From Saprolegnia diclina VS20 (lineage: Eukaryota > Oomycota > Saprolegniomycetes > Saprolegniales > Saprolegniaceae), in contig NW_008246084.1 of NCBI RefSeq assembly GCF_000281045.1, positions 575,770-625,795 on the forward strand: a stretch of 50,026 nt of DNA, read 5' to 3'. Below are positions 21,683-31,481 of this stretch, in pieces (the stretch's first letter is position 1; each line of letters opens with the position of its first letter). Under the pieces are notes generated by a model. The model was not told where the DNA came from. It saw only the letters and a list, made by a program, of their open reading frames with translations, and searched no databases. The translations under genes were made by a program, and so were the position numbers.

Positions 21683-23613
21683 ATGCCCACCAGCGCATTG
21701 GTACCCGCCCACGCGCTACGATCGCTGACCTCGGGTGTAGGCATTTTCTGTCACTTAACGTCGTTCGTGCTCGTGTGCTACACGCTCAAGAACACCAACT
21801 GGGCCTACGATGCGGCCAGCCTCACGGGCATCGGGCTCTACGACCTCGGGGTGCGACGAGCGCCGCTCCTGGATGCTGCAAGATGCTCTTAGGGCGTTGG
21901 AGTCTCGATCAAACTCGTCGATGCAGGGGTCAGCAAGCTCGGCTACGACGTTGTGGACCCCAACAAGTGGCCTGCCTCGTCGTCTGCTTTCTGGTCGGTC
22001 CCAGAATACAAATCCTCCGCTCACAGACCTCCATCGCCTAGTGCCATCGCATCGGTCGCAGCGCACGATCCATGGTGTCACTCGGCGGCGGAGTGTGCGC
22101 GCGCCTTTCATGCATTTGCCTTGCTCGCTGCCATGGGTGGGCTCTACGTGAGCACCCACGTCGTGCTCAACCGCCGGTACCCGTCGTGGGACGGTGCGGG
22201 CCGCGCCGCGACCTTGCCGTGGGCCACGTTCCTTAGCTTTGTCCAAAGCGTGTCGCTGCTTCTCGTAGTGATCGCGTGGGCCGTCGCGCAAAGTAAGTCG
22301 ACGCCAAAAGTTCAGTTGTATGCAGTCGATGTTAGGTGCCATGGACAAGGTGTGCATTGCCGACAAACGGGCCAAGTCCGAGTGCGTAACGCTCTCGACA
22401 GCGTTCACGATCGCGCTCGTCAACGTCTTTCTCTCACTGTTTGTGTTTGGTCTCTGGCGCGTCAGTCACAAATGGCTCGTACGTCGGAGTTACCCAAGTC
22501 GATGGACGAGTTTGACATTCAGGTGTAGGAAGCCAAGGCGTCCGGGGCCCTCATGGACAGCTTCATTTTGGCCGCGAAAACAGGTTTGACACATACTTGT
22601 CGACGGCAACAAAGCCTCCGTGATGCCTAGACGACTTGGACGAGGCGTTGGCAATCATCGCAGGTCGCGCCGACCTAGATGCCCTCGGGACTGACGGGCG
22701 CAATGCGCTGCACTGGGCCGCGGCCCTCAACCGCAGTGCCGTCGTGCACGTCTTGCTCAAGAAAGGCGCGCACATCAGCCGCAGCGACGTACGCCGTGTC
22801 GTTGCGAGGGTCGGCAATATCGTTTATGGAGCGTAGAAGGACGGGTGGACGCCACTGCATTGGGCGAGGTAACTCCCGATACATTGTCGCTGTTACCCAT
22901 CGATGCCAGTCGTATGGGCAACCCGGATGTGGTGCGATTGCTTGTGAAACACGGCGCTGATGTCAACGCCAAAGACCCATGGGGCACGACGCCGCTCATG
23001 CTCAGTGTGCTCGGCAAAAGCAAGACGAGCACCATGTGCCTTCTCGAGCTCGGTGCGCACATCAATGCCCGCAACGTACATTGCCGTTTTGTATCAAGTT
23101 GATACATTTTCGTGATGTAGGTCTTTGGACAAACCGTGCTCATGATGTGTGCGCAAGAAGACGCCGAGATGCACGCCTTTGTGGTCTTGCTCGTCAACGC
23201 CAACGCAACCTTGAGGCTACGCGACGTACCACCACGTTCATTGGACGATAGATATATTTACTGATGCGGTCGTAGAGCCAAGGTATGAATGTGTTGCATT
23301 ACGCAGCCGGCGCGGGCCTCAAGAACATTGCTGCCACACTTCTCGAGTGCTGCACGCCAGCCGAGCTCGGGCAGCTCAACAAGGTCGGACTGAAACTGGA
23401 CGCGGCCGTTGGGACTCGTATATGATGGCCTAGTTTGGCGATTCGCCGCTCCACGAGGCGCGGCTTCGACAGCGCAAGACGACGGCTGCCATATTGGAAG
23501 GCAACCCGAACGGGATGGCCGAGGCGTCGAGTGAAGACGAAGAGAGCGACGAGTACGAGCTGCGGTCGGACGTGAGCGATTCGAGCGACTCGGGCGACGA
23601 AAGGACATGGTAG
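21683..23613 (+). CDS. Four-TM protein with C-terminal ankyrin repeats
   Basis: Eleven exons separated by ten introns of 41-50 bases give 488 residues. Four hydrophobic segments lie near residues 18-36 (IFCHLTSFVLVCYTL), 110-131 (ALLAAMGGLYVSTHVVL), 148-170 (FVQSVSLLLVVIAWAVA) and 194-213 (FTIALVNVFLSLFVFGLW). The first loop is long (~75 residues) with several Cys; the second is short. After SHKWLEAKASG the protein turns into ankyrin repeats: GRNALHWAAALNRSAVVHVL, DGWTPLHWA, MGNPDVVRLLVKHGADVNAK, GTTPLMLSVLG, MNVLHYAAGAGLKN and FGDSPLHEARLRQ. It ends in a Ser/Asp/Glu-rich tail. Topology suggests a surface or organelle tetraspan with a cytosolic ankyrin scaffold. I do not recognise this combination as a named family. 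The start ATG at 21683 is supported by position only. Confidence 0.87.
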
Positions 23614-23650
23614 CACACACTTAATACTACTAGTAGGTTATATAATTAGA

Positions 23651-24100
23651 TTAGATCTTCAATTTACTTTGCATCGTCTCGGCCTTTATGTGCAGGAGCT
23701 TGGCACGCGCCGCTTGGCGCTGCCGCACGTCACTCGTATGCTCGTGCAAAATGTGCAAAATTGGCTTCAAGCCGCGCTGTCGGGCCAATGTAAACGCGCT
23801 AGGCGTAATCCACTTGGGCTCGTGCTCGACAAGACAGAGCACGCTCTCGGGCCGGTTCTCAATGATAGCCTGGTGTAGCATGAAGCGCGTGTCGGTCAAC
23901 GACGAGAGCAGCATCGAGCGGAGGAGGCCAAAGACGCTGTACATGCCATCTTCCTGCATCTCGGTCACAAAAGCGCGCCACGCTTGGTATTCGACTCGAA
24001 CGGCGTGCGTCACACCGCCTTGATAGGCCACGACTTCTCGGACCAGTGCCGGGTTGCCCAGGACGGCGTGGCTAGGAGGTAGTGAGAGGGCGCGGGGCAT
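23651..24100 (-). CDS. Short ankyrin-type protein
   Basis: This is a 149-residue ORF. The N-terminal segment SHAVLGNPALVREVVAYQGG is typical of the opening of oomycete ankyrin-repeat proteins. The middle (RFMLHQAIIENRPESVLCLV, then FTLARQRGLKPILHILHEH) reads as about one and a half degenerate ankyrin units. The C-terminus is basic. Relatives of this style usually carry many repeats, so this may be a shortened copy. The start at 24100 is chosen at the conserved opening; 32 further in-frame residues lie upstream. It converges on the 4TM-ankyrin gene with only 37 bases between stop codons. Confidence 0.65.
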   Translation of the reverse strand: MPRALSLPPSHAVLGNPALVREVVAYQGGVTHAVRVEYQAWRAFVTEMQEDGMYSVFGLLRSMLLSSLTDTRFMLHQAIIENRPESVLCLVEHEPKWITPSAFTLARQRGLKPILHILHEHTSDVRQRQAARAKLLHIKAETMQSKLKI

Positions 24101-25181
24101 TTTGAGTTCTGACGATAGAACGCGGCGCCGTAACAACACGCGGCCCAGCTGGTTGCAGAGGCCTGCCGGCCTCGTGACACATGCGTAAAATTTCAAGTCC
24201 AGGTGCGTTAAATCGGGTTTTATGCCGGAAAGCGTACCGGTTTCAAGGCAAGAGGTGCGGGTTGCGTGGACCTAGTCTCTGGCGTGGTGCATTTCACATA
24301 ACGCAAGAGCAAAGACGCTGGCTCTTGGCCAGGTTAAAGCGGCCGTGATCACGTCGATAGTGCCATGATGGCGTGGGTTAAGCCTAATTAAAGCAGCCGA
24401 AACTGGGCCATAAGGTGGAAAAAGCACAGGCAAATCTTAGGTTTTATGCGGTTAAACAACCTTTGCTTTCGCTCCGGCCCCCAATTGCATAATCTGATAT
24501 CATGGGACAGATACACGCAGGATGCAGCATTGGAAAGAATTGACGAACGACTGTCCCACTGCTCGCTCTATAGTTATAGGAGTGAAATAAAAAAACAATT
24601 ATTTGAGTTTGAATGCGGCGCGTTGCACCGTCTTGACGCTATTCTCCTTGAGAAGGCTGGGTTGGGATGTGCGCAGCTACTATTTTAAGTATCATCCTGC
24701 TGCGGAGGAATACATGAGCTGGCTGGCAGTGATCACACATTCAAATAAACTTGCACCGTCAGCTTGCTCCGGCTGCAGCACACTGTGCTGCTTATTAGAG
24801 ACCTCGTGACGAGGAGATCTCAAGGCTCGAGCATTTCTGTATCTCATACCGGTCGCAGGCACACACAGCAGGCTATTGCTGAGGCAGGAGCGCGATCCGC
24901 GGGACAAAGTGCTGGCGCTCGTGTCAAGGGGCGCTTTGTGCTGCAATCTTTCAACGTATCAATACCATTCTTGCTGCTTATTCGCCTATTTTACACTATT
25001 TTTAACCAATCAGATGTCATGAAAATTTCTTGACATCTTGTTGGCATTTAATGCCAACAACATTTGACGATGCCTGGCGGAGTCACGCTCGGTCGTCCAA
25101 AACACGATGAAAAATGATTTCTCCTTCGCTTTGCTTGACGATAGAAGGTACTTTGAGGGTCCAGAAATGCTAAGTCGCGGC
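24101..25181. other. Gene-free, lower-GC interval with hairpins
   Basis: No gene recognised. Base composition is less GC-rich than the flanking genes. Near the right end are two adjacent inverted repeats: 7-base arms around 25014-25036 (GATGTCA/TGACATC) and 11-base arms at 25038-25060. Confidence 0.45.
25038..25060. repeat. Near-perfect palindrome
   Basis: Arms TTGTTGGCATT and AATGCCAACAA are separated by one base. They could form an 11-bp hairpin. Position beside a transposable element suggests a mobile-element remnant, but this is inference. Confidence 0.6.
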
Positions 25182-25184
25182 ATT

Positions 25185-26243
25185 AGAGAGATTTCGCAAC
25201 TCACTTCCCGTTTCCATCTGCGCTTCTATCCTGTCATAAATAATAAGAAATGGGAGGTCTCTGAAAACTAATCGTAGAAATCACCCAAATCAATCAAAAA
25301 CGGGGAGCGAAGGCTCCCATGTTCGTTCAGTAGGTTAAAGTACGTCAAACAGTGGCGGAGGCTTTAACCTTATTTAACCTGTCGAACTTTCGCGCCCATG
25401 TCACTTTAAACTTGGCGCGACGACTGACAACTGGGAAATCTCGTCGGACGACGACCGCTCCCACCGCCCAGATCTTAGATCCGTCGGTAAACCCGAAGAC
25501 GTTCGTTAGAGGCGCCCCTTTAGCGACAATCGTGTCCTTGAACTTCTGGAGGCGCTTGGCGACGAGTGTACTCTGGACGAAGAAGACGTCGGCCAACTTG
25601 TCATAGAGAGAGCATCGAGCACATAGTCGTGTATGCGGCACAGAGACTCACGCGACCGACCGAACACGATCATCATATCGCAGTACCGCCGAGGGTAGGC
25701 CAAGCGGTTGAGAGTAACGCAAACGGCTTCGACAGCGAGGTATCGATCCCGACCCTCGTTATTAGCGAAGGCCGGGAGTTGGAGAGCACGTGAGAGCCGC
25801 GTTAATGAAGCCACTTCAAAGCGGAAATGCAGCATTGCATCGGCGTCGTTCATCGAGTCGAGAAAGAGGCACGTTTTCGGGACCAACGACCGCTCGATAA
25901 CCGAGAGGGTAACGTTAGCTGTAGGAGCTGGCGGCGGCGCTGACGAGACATACGGCGACTGCGGCGAAGCAACACCACAAGCTCGCGGGACGACAACACG
26001 GCAGAAATCGATCATGACGAGGCTCACGCTACTGCAGTAGTAGCACAAGACAAAACGAGGATGGGATCCTTCTGGAATTTTTGCGAAATAAAAGCTGAAG
26101 TTGCTCCCGGCTTCCTCTGCATTCGAATGCAGACGAAGACGGGATGTCCAGTGCGAAATTACAATTTTTACTTTTTGCGTTCCATCTGCTTCCCCATAAA
26201 ACAGAACGCAGATGAAACGGGGAGTGAGTTGCGAAATCTCTCT
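25185..26243. mobile_element. TIR DNA transposon, defective, Harbinger-like
   Basis: The left end (AGAGAGATTTCGCAACTCAC) is repeated inverted at the right end, where the + strand ends GTTGCGAAATCTCTCT at 26243. The first 21 bases match perfectly and similarity continues to about 42 bases with three differences. Both ends are flanked by the trinucleotide ATT (25182-25184 and 26244-26246), which fits a 3-base target-site duplication. The interior carries a broken transposase on the minus strand. Length is 1,059 bases, short for an autonomous element. PIF/Harbinger elements make 3-base duplications, usually TWA, so ATT is slightly atypical. Confidence 0.85.
25345..26015 (-). pseudogene. Truncated, frameshifted Harbinger-like transposase
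   Basis: From an ATG at 26015 the frame reads through FRFEVASLTRLSRALQLPAF, VCVTLNRLAYPRRYCDMM and FGRSRESLCRIHDYVLDAL, the pattern of the N-terminal region of DDE_Tnp_4/Harbinger transposases. Near 25610-25630 the sense switches by one frame to YDKLADVFFVQSTLVAK, LQKFKDTIVAKGAP and VFGFTDGS. GFTDGS corresponds to the first catalytic Asp. No intron explains the switch. After this the sequence no longer resembles the family and stops; the regions with the second Asp and the Glu are missing. It should be catalytically dead. Family assignment is by motif memory. Confidence 0.6.
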
Positions 26244-26246
26244 ATT

Positions 26247-27571
26247 GTTGGATGCGTACACCTCGAGAAATCGACTAAATTGTTAATAATGCCACCTGCC
26301 ATATATAGACTTTATAGCCATATTTAAACTCCGCGGCTTGGATGTCACGCAGCGCATATTAGTACCTACTGTGACCCTCGGGCTGCAAAGGCTGCAAACC
26401 TGGGTAGAACCAAAGTGAAAGCCTCCTAGTCATGTATACGCACAACATGGACTCATTCTCGAGACAAAAAAACTGAACGTGAAATTACTACTCGCAGCAC
26501 GCGTCTCCGGCACGAGACCGACCACAGCTCGCGGCCACCAAATGCAGAGCCAAGGGAAGAAGACAAAGTTTATTCTCTTGTGCAAAGCACACGATCATCA
26601 ACGCACCTCGTCCACGGCTACCATACAGTTTTCGAAGGTTGTTCAGGATCTGCAAGTCGAGCGTTTCTACCATTGGGAACGCAAAACCGACAAACGAAAC
26701 GTCGACTAGGTCCACCAAGGGGTAGGTTCCATTGATCACACGCTCAGAATCGAGAAGGCCACAGCGGCTTAGCTTAACCCTCCCGCGACGGTTTGGGCGA
26801 TAATTGCAATCCACCATCGCGAGATGTCGACTCAGTCATAATCACACCCGAGATTGCGACATCACGCCAAGTTTTCACGTATCGGTGACACGGAGTGGTG
26901 CATTTCTGAGGTTTCCGCTACGTCCTTGCAGTTTGCACATGACCTCAACGTCCAAACGTCACCTCGACTCGAATAATACCGACAAAAGAGTGTTGTGCGA
27001 TCGCGGCCTTAACTTCCGTTGCGCATCTTTGAGCCCCACGGGTCTGAAGAATGGGACAGAAGTCTTGATGACGATACCCAGCACCGCGGGCGTCATGTTC
27101 AAAGGCTTCCTGTCGCACGTTCGAGTCAATGAAACTGAGAGCGCGTACATCACGACATCAAATAGCAAAAGAGAGAGTCCATCGAATTCGACATGGTTCA
27201 CGCCGTTCGGTGCTTGTCCGGCGTTGCGTAATCGGAGGCACCTGCACGACGACGACGACATTTCTTCTCTCGTCCTACGCAGACAGTGGTCGGCATAAAG
27301 AGGGTTCTTGCCACACCCCACTCGCGCCGACGCCAACGAGCTTTCTCGGGCGACAGCAGGACCACAAATGTCGTTGTGGCAGTCCTAGTACCGCCAGGTA
27401 GTGTCCGCTCATGTGAAAAGCTCGATGCGTTTGCTCGATCTTTGGGGCCCACGTGATCACACCTTTTTGGGTACCCCTACCCCCCCGGGCCCATGAAATG
27501 CTATTGTGAGCGGAAGTTGAAGATGCGAAAGATCGAAATCGATGGATCATTTCCGAATTTGTCACTGCACA
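26247..27571. other. Interval with ambiguous frames on both strands
   Basis: No family recognised. Long frames are open on both strands between about 26804 and 27336 (minus: NGVNHVEFDGLSLLLFDVVM and TPAVLGIVIKTSVPFFRPVG; plus: GTEVLMTIPSTAGVMFKGFL), and on minus at 26488-26817. Composition is close to that of the neighbouring transposon region. These may be remnants of another mobile element or an unknown gene. The last ~90 bases are the upstream region of the F-box/SPRY gene at 27572. Confidence 0.3.
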
Positions 27572-28926
27572 ATGCGCCTCACCACCGTCCCCACGGACCT
27601 ACTGGGGCATACGCTCAGCTTCCTCGACGCGACGGACCTCCGCGCAGCCTCGGTCGCGTCCAAGGCGCTGGCGTCCGTGCCCACGGACCGCCATTGGGAG
27701 GCTCTCTTTCGCTCGACGTGGAACCAGCACAATGCCCATGTCGACACTAGCGAGACCTTGGAGCTCTCGCCGGCACTTGAAGCAGCCTATCCGCGGTGCG
27801 TTTGCAACACCACGCTTGGTGCTCATGGCACTGTAGGCGGCGCGACTGCTATCGCTGGCTCACTCAGGTGGTCACACCCGTGCCGACGTGCGCTGACATT
27901 GCACACACCAACGTCCTCGCCAACCTCTCGTCCAAGCACCGGTACCGAGCCCGTGCTTTCTTTAACAAGGCAAACGATAAAGCGTCTTAGGATCGAGCCG
28001 GTCGCATTTGACGACGCGACGCACCGGCGCGTGACGGCGATGGCGCTCGGGACCGAGAGCGTCGGTGGCGACCGATCGATCCGCGCCAACACGCCGTTTC
28101 CGCTTGGCCCACGCGTGCAATTGACCAAGATATCGCTGCGGACGTGGCGCGTCGACGTGGCGGACGATGCGTACTTTGAGATTACGATTCAAGCGTCAAC
28201 GACGTCGCCGATTGCGCTGCCAACGTGATAAAATCGAGGATCCAACCCTGTACTGACGGTGGCACGTAGCGCGCTCAGCATGTGTGTTGCCATCGGACTC
28301 GGCACCAAAGACTTTCGCGTCATCGGGCAGCAACCTGGTCCTCGATTGCACCGTACGCAGCGGCTCACGTACGCAGTAGGCTGGGACGCGCATTCGGTCG
28401 GCTACCACAGCGACGACGGCCGCTTCTTCACCAACGGCCAGGTACGTAGTGGTCGTGTCTCGTGACACAGCAGGCTCACGGTGGGGGGTAGGCGCATCCC
28501 TTCGCGTCGAGCTTTGATGTCGGGGACACACTTGGCTGCGGCCTTCTTCGCAGCGCGCACAGCTCGTCCGTCTTCTTCGCTCGGAACGGCCAGCGCATAG
28601 GTATTGTAATCTATAGATCGTTCCACACTAGTGTTGGGGCGCTGACAAGGAGCGGTGGCGTAGGGTCCATCATGCGGTGCCCACATGCGCCACTGTATCC
28701 CGTCGTGGGACTCGATGCTGCGTACTCGATCACGCTCAATTGCGGCAGCAGCCCTTTCCAGTACACCCCGACGCTGCAAGGCGACGTGGCGGCGCTCGCT
28801 AAAGCGCCGTGGCCGCAGCGGACCACTGTCCTAGCACGAGGACCACCGTCGCTCTGGTGGTTGGCACTTGTCGGCCTCGTCCTCCTCGCGCTTGCGGTAG
28901 TCGTAGTATCGGAACGACGACGATGA
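27572..28926 (+). CDS. F-box/SPRY protein with C-terminal membrane anchor
   Basis: Seven exons, with introns at 27796-27836, 27942-27990, 28225-28269, 28338-28379, 28442-28491 and 28601-28663, give 354 residues. An F-box lies at about residues 4-50 (VPTDLLGHTLSFLDATDLRA). The middle parallels the gene at 5481-7502 (SIRANTPFPLGP versus SVRSNVPVQFGP). A SPRY domain runs from YFEITI through CVAIGLGTKDF, GWDAHSVGYHSDDG, GDTLGCGL, FFARNGQRI, LYPVVGLD and NCGSSPFQYTP. The C-terminus is one hydrophobic helix (LWWLALVGLVLLALAVVVV) followed by SERRR, a tail-anchor arrangement. A membrane-held SCF substrate receptor is the inferred role. An in-frame ATG 30 bases upstream (27542) is an alternative start. 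Several intron positions in the SPRY region match the paralogue. Confidence 0.87.
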
Positions 28927-28970
28927 ATAGTATGAAAGCTGTCTGTTACGTCGCGCGGCAGCATCGCACA

Positions 28971-29952
28971 TTAGACGCGCGAGATCTTGCGCGACGAGCC
29001 GGGGCCCATGCGCCGCTTGCCGCTGGCGCTATGGAGAGACGCGACGGTAAGCGAGGTCGAGGCAGCGGCAGATAATGTACCTGCGCTGAAGGCCGCCAAA
29101 GGTGTCGCCAAACATCATGTCCGAGTCAAAGTCGCCACGGTCGCGGGGCGCGTTGTTGCGCGCCTCGGCCACCGCCGCCTTGACGCTGGCCTCGAGGGCC
29201 GCATTCGCTTGGAATTGGTTCGTCGCGCGCCTAGAACGGGTGAGGAAGATGCCACAATGAAATGACGTACGCGAGGACGGTGTCCATCTCTGCGACTACG
29301 TGCTTGGCGTCGGTTTGCCTAGCACGACGATGAGATTCCGCAACGATGCAGGAGAAGGGTACCAGTCGGCGAGACGCGTGATCATCGCGTCAATGTCGGC
29401 GACTTGAACGTCACGCCCCACCGCGTACTGGATGTCGATGCGCTGGTTCTTCTGGTCGAGTTTGCCTTCAATGAGGCCCTAATGTATATGGCACATCGCA
29501 TGGGAATCGTGGTTTCTCGACGCGGGTCGTACCGAATACATGGTCTCAATGATGATGTCTTCGACGTCCCGGACCACATCAATGTGGAGCTCGTCCATCA
29601 AGACCTTGTACGGGACCTGCTTGTACTCTTGGCAGAGGCTCACGACCGTGAGCTTGCGCAGCTTGAGCTCCTGCACCGGCGTGAGTGCCGGGACAGCGCC
29701 AGCCTCTTTCTCGCGGGCGTAGTCCTTGAAGCGGCCATGGGCGAAGATCGAGAGGAGCCGGTAGTGGCTCTGCTGGTCCGGCTGGTCGCTCTCGGCGAGG
29801 GCCATGACGTTGGGCATGTGGAGCAGCTCGCCAAAGACGAAGAGCTTCTTGTTGGAGAGGACTTGCTGGATCAGCGCCATGCAGGCGCGGCCGCGCGCGG
29901 TCTTGGCCAGGAGCGTGAACTGCTCGAGGCTGCCATCGTCTGTCGCCACCAT
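28971..29952 (-). CDS. CSN7: COP9 signalosome complex subunit 7
   Basis: Five exons (introns 54, 44, 40 and 52 bases, the first at 29479-29532) give 263 residues, normal for CSN7. The PCI domain is clear: FVFGELLHMPNVMAL, YRLLSIFAHGRFKDY, LTPVQELKLRKLTVVSLCQE, VPYKVLMDELHI, VRDVEDIIIETMYS and, across the first intron, GLIEGKLDQKNQRIDIQYAV with GRDVQ. A C-terminal helical segment (ATNQFQANAALEASVKAAV) and a basic end follow. CSN7 is a scaffold subunit of the complex that removes NEDD8 from cullins and so regulates SCF ligases. The start at 29952 follows an ATCCGGAT element by 26 bases. It converges with the F-box/SPRY gene, 44 bases separating the stops. Confidence 0.95.
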
Positions 29953-29977
29953 CGCTCGATCTTCACACAAAGTCGGA

Positions 29978-29985
29978 ATCCGGAT
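29978..29985. promoter_or_regulatory. ATCCGGAT element upstream of CSN7
   Basis: Context GGAATCCGGATACACC, 26 bases upstream of the CSN7 start. The inverse of the site at 948-955 reads GAATCCGGATACACC, so the two share 15 bases. Role inferred. Confidence 0.45.
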
Positions 29986-31049
29986 ACACCCCAGCCTGCA
30001 AAGTGCACCTGTTTCACCAGATACGCAAAGGCGCACCTACTCCATGCTCCATGCTCTCCGTCTCGTCTGCCTGCTCGCATGCTCGCTGGTGCCACGACTA
30101 CATCTTGCTGCGTCTGCTTTGCACGGGCGTCGAGGAGCCGGCGCATTGGCTTGTGTCGTTGGCTGCAAGAATCGATTTTTGCTTTCGTGGCCTTGAGCTC
30201 TGTGCCAAGCGAGGCGATGACGTGGCGAGCGTCCAGGGTAGCGTGATTGCCATCACATTTGGGATTGCCTTAAATCAGTCGAGGTTCGGACGCAGTCTTG
30301 CACGTTCGCATTGGGCGACCGCTGCACGACTGGCAAGAGCACGGTGTGCCGTAGTAGCATCGTTGCACTTGTCGCTTGTTTACGGAGAGGCTGGTCGTGT
30401 CGACTCGACGCAGATGCACGCGGTTTGCGGCACGTAGTAGCCGTGGCTTCTGGTGCGATGCTCGGCGAGGCTCCTCGCCTTGCTTGCACCGAGTCGTGGC
30501 AGAATGCTCGGATGACACGTATCTTGTGAGGCTGCTCGGGCAGCGCCTGTCGCTAGCGCGAGCGACGCCGTCCGTGTCTTTGCGCCGACATCCATCGGTG
30601 TCCTCGGTCTTCCGCGCACATTGGCTACGTGTAGTACCGCAGACATGGACGGCACGTTGGGTGGTGGTGTAAGCAACAGACGTAGCCGCACTTCAACCCG
30701 CCGACAACATGGCTCCGATGCACGGAGGCGTGTTCCATGCACGCGCTTGTTGTGTGCGTTGCAAGGGCTTGCGGCCATAATGCATCAAGGATCGCGTGTT
30801 TGCCGCTGGTCGCATCTGGGCTATGTGCTTGTCGTCGTCCCCGCGACCAGGAATCCTGAGAAGAGAACACGACCATGTCTCCCACGGCAAGTACTGTTGC
30901 GTGAGGTTGGACAACGCCACCTATTGGGTTCCAACGACCACTCATACTAAGGTTGCTCAATACACTATGCTCGGGACATGGGCGATGCGACGTCGCGCGC
31001 TGGGCAGAAAGCGCGCCCGCTTGTCCCTTCCTCGGCGCCAAAGAACTGG

Positions 31050-31215
31050 CGTCTGATTGGCCGTTGCCCGATCTTTGCCCAAACCCGAGCGGCCAACGTC
31101 CAGCACCCAAGACGAAGAAGAAGACAAGGCGCCAAGTGGCCTTGCTGGACGAGATCACCTTGGACGTCGGTGGCGCCAGGCTGGACATATCGCACGCGCA
31201 AGGGGATTTGCCAGC
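31050..31215 (+). pseudogene. Possible relic of CAF16-like (ABCI) ATPase
   Basis: A + strand frame contains SGQRPAPKTKKKTRRQVALL, directly continuing DEITLDVGGARLDIS. In soluble CAF16/ABCI-type ABC proteins, the signature DGQRRRVQ is followed by a Walker B reading LLLDEITVDLDV-x-x-R-x-DL. Order and spacing resemble this, with two residues lost after DEIT. No Walker A or flanking exons were found, so it is at best a decayed fragment. Chance similarity cannot be excluded. Confidence 0.25.
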
Positions 31216-31481
31216 GCTGCCAGCCTTTGATTTGTTGGAATTTAATTTCTTTTTCGGCTATTTTACGATTGGCCCGTGGGATCTCGAAGTTGATCTTCGC
31301 GTGTGCATTGCAGCGCGTTTTTGACGCGGCGTGTTTTTATCCAATGCACTTGATATTTGTATAGTGTTAAAAAACGAGCTCGCGTTTCTGTCTGCTTCGA
31401 CGAAGTTGGTGGGAATTCCCTTATACAGTACAGCCGACGCCCAAGTTTGAAGCGGGTCTCACTCAGAATATTCCCCTCGCG

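Larger units (their letters stand above)
29953..31481. other. Intergenic interval with possible gene relics
   Basis: No intact gene recognised. A + strand frame at about 30003-30437 (LLRLLCTGVEEPAHWLVSLA, then FRGLELCAKRGDDVASVQGS) has moderately gene-like content but no known motif. The ABC-like relic at 31050-31215 is listed separately. The CSN7 promoter lies at the left end and the coiled-coil gene promoter at the right. Confidence 0.4.

Noticed and set aside
18156-24100. ABC transporter, 4TM-ankyrin and ankyrin genes as one operon-like system
   Set aside because: The first two are divergent and the last two convergent, in a eukaryotic genome with independent promoters; adjacency alone does not show a shared pathway.
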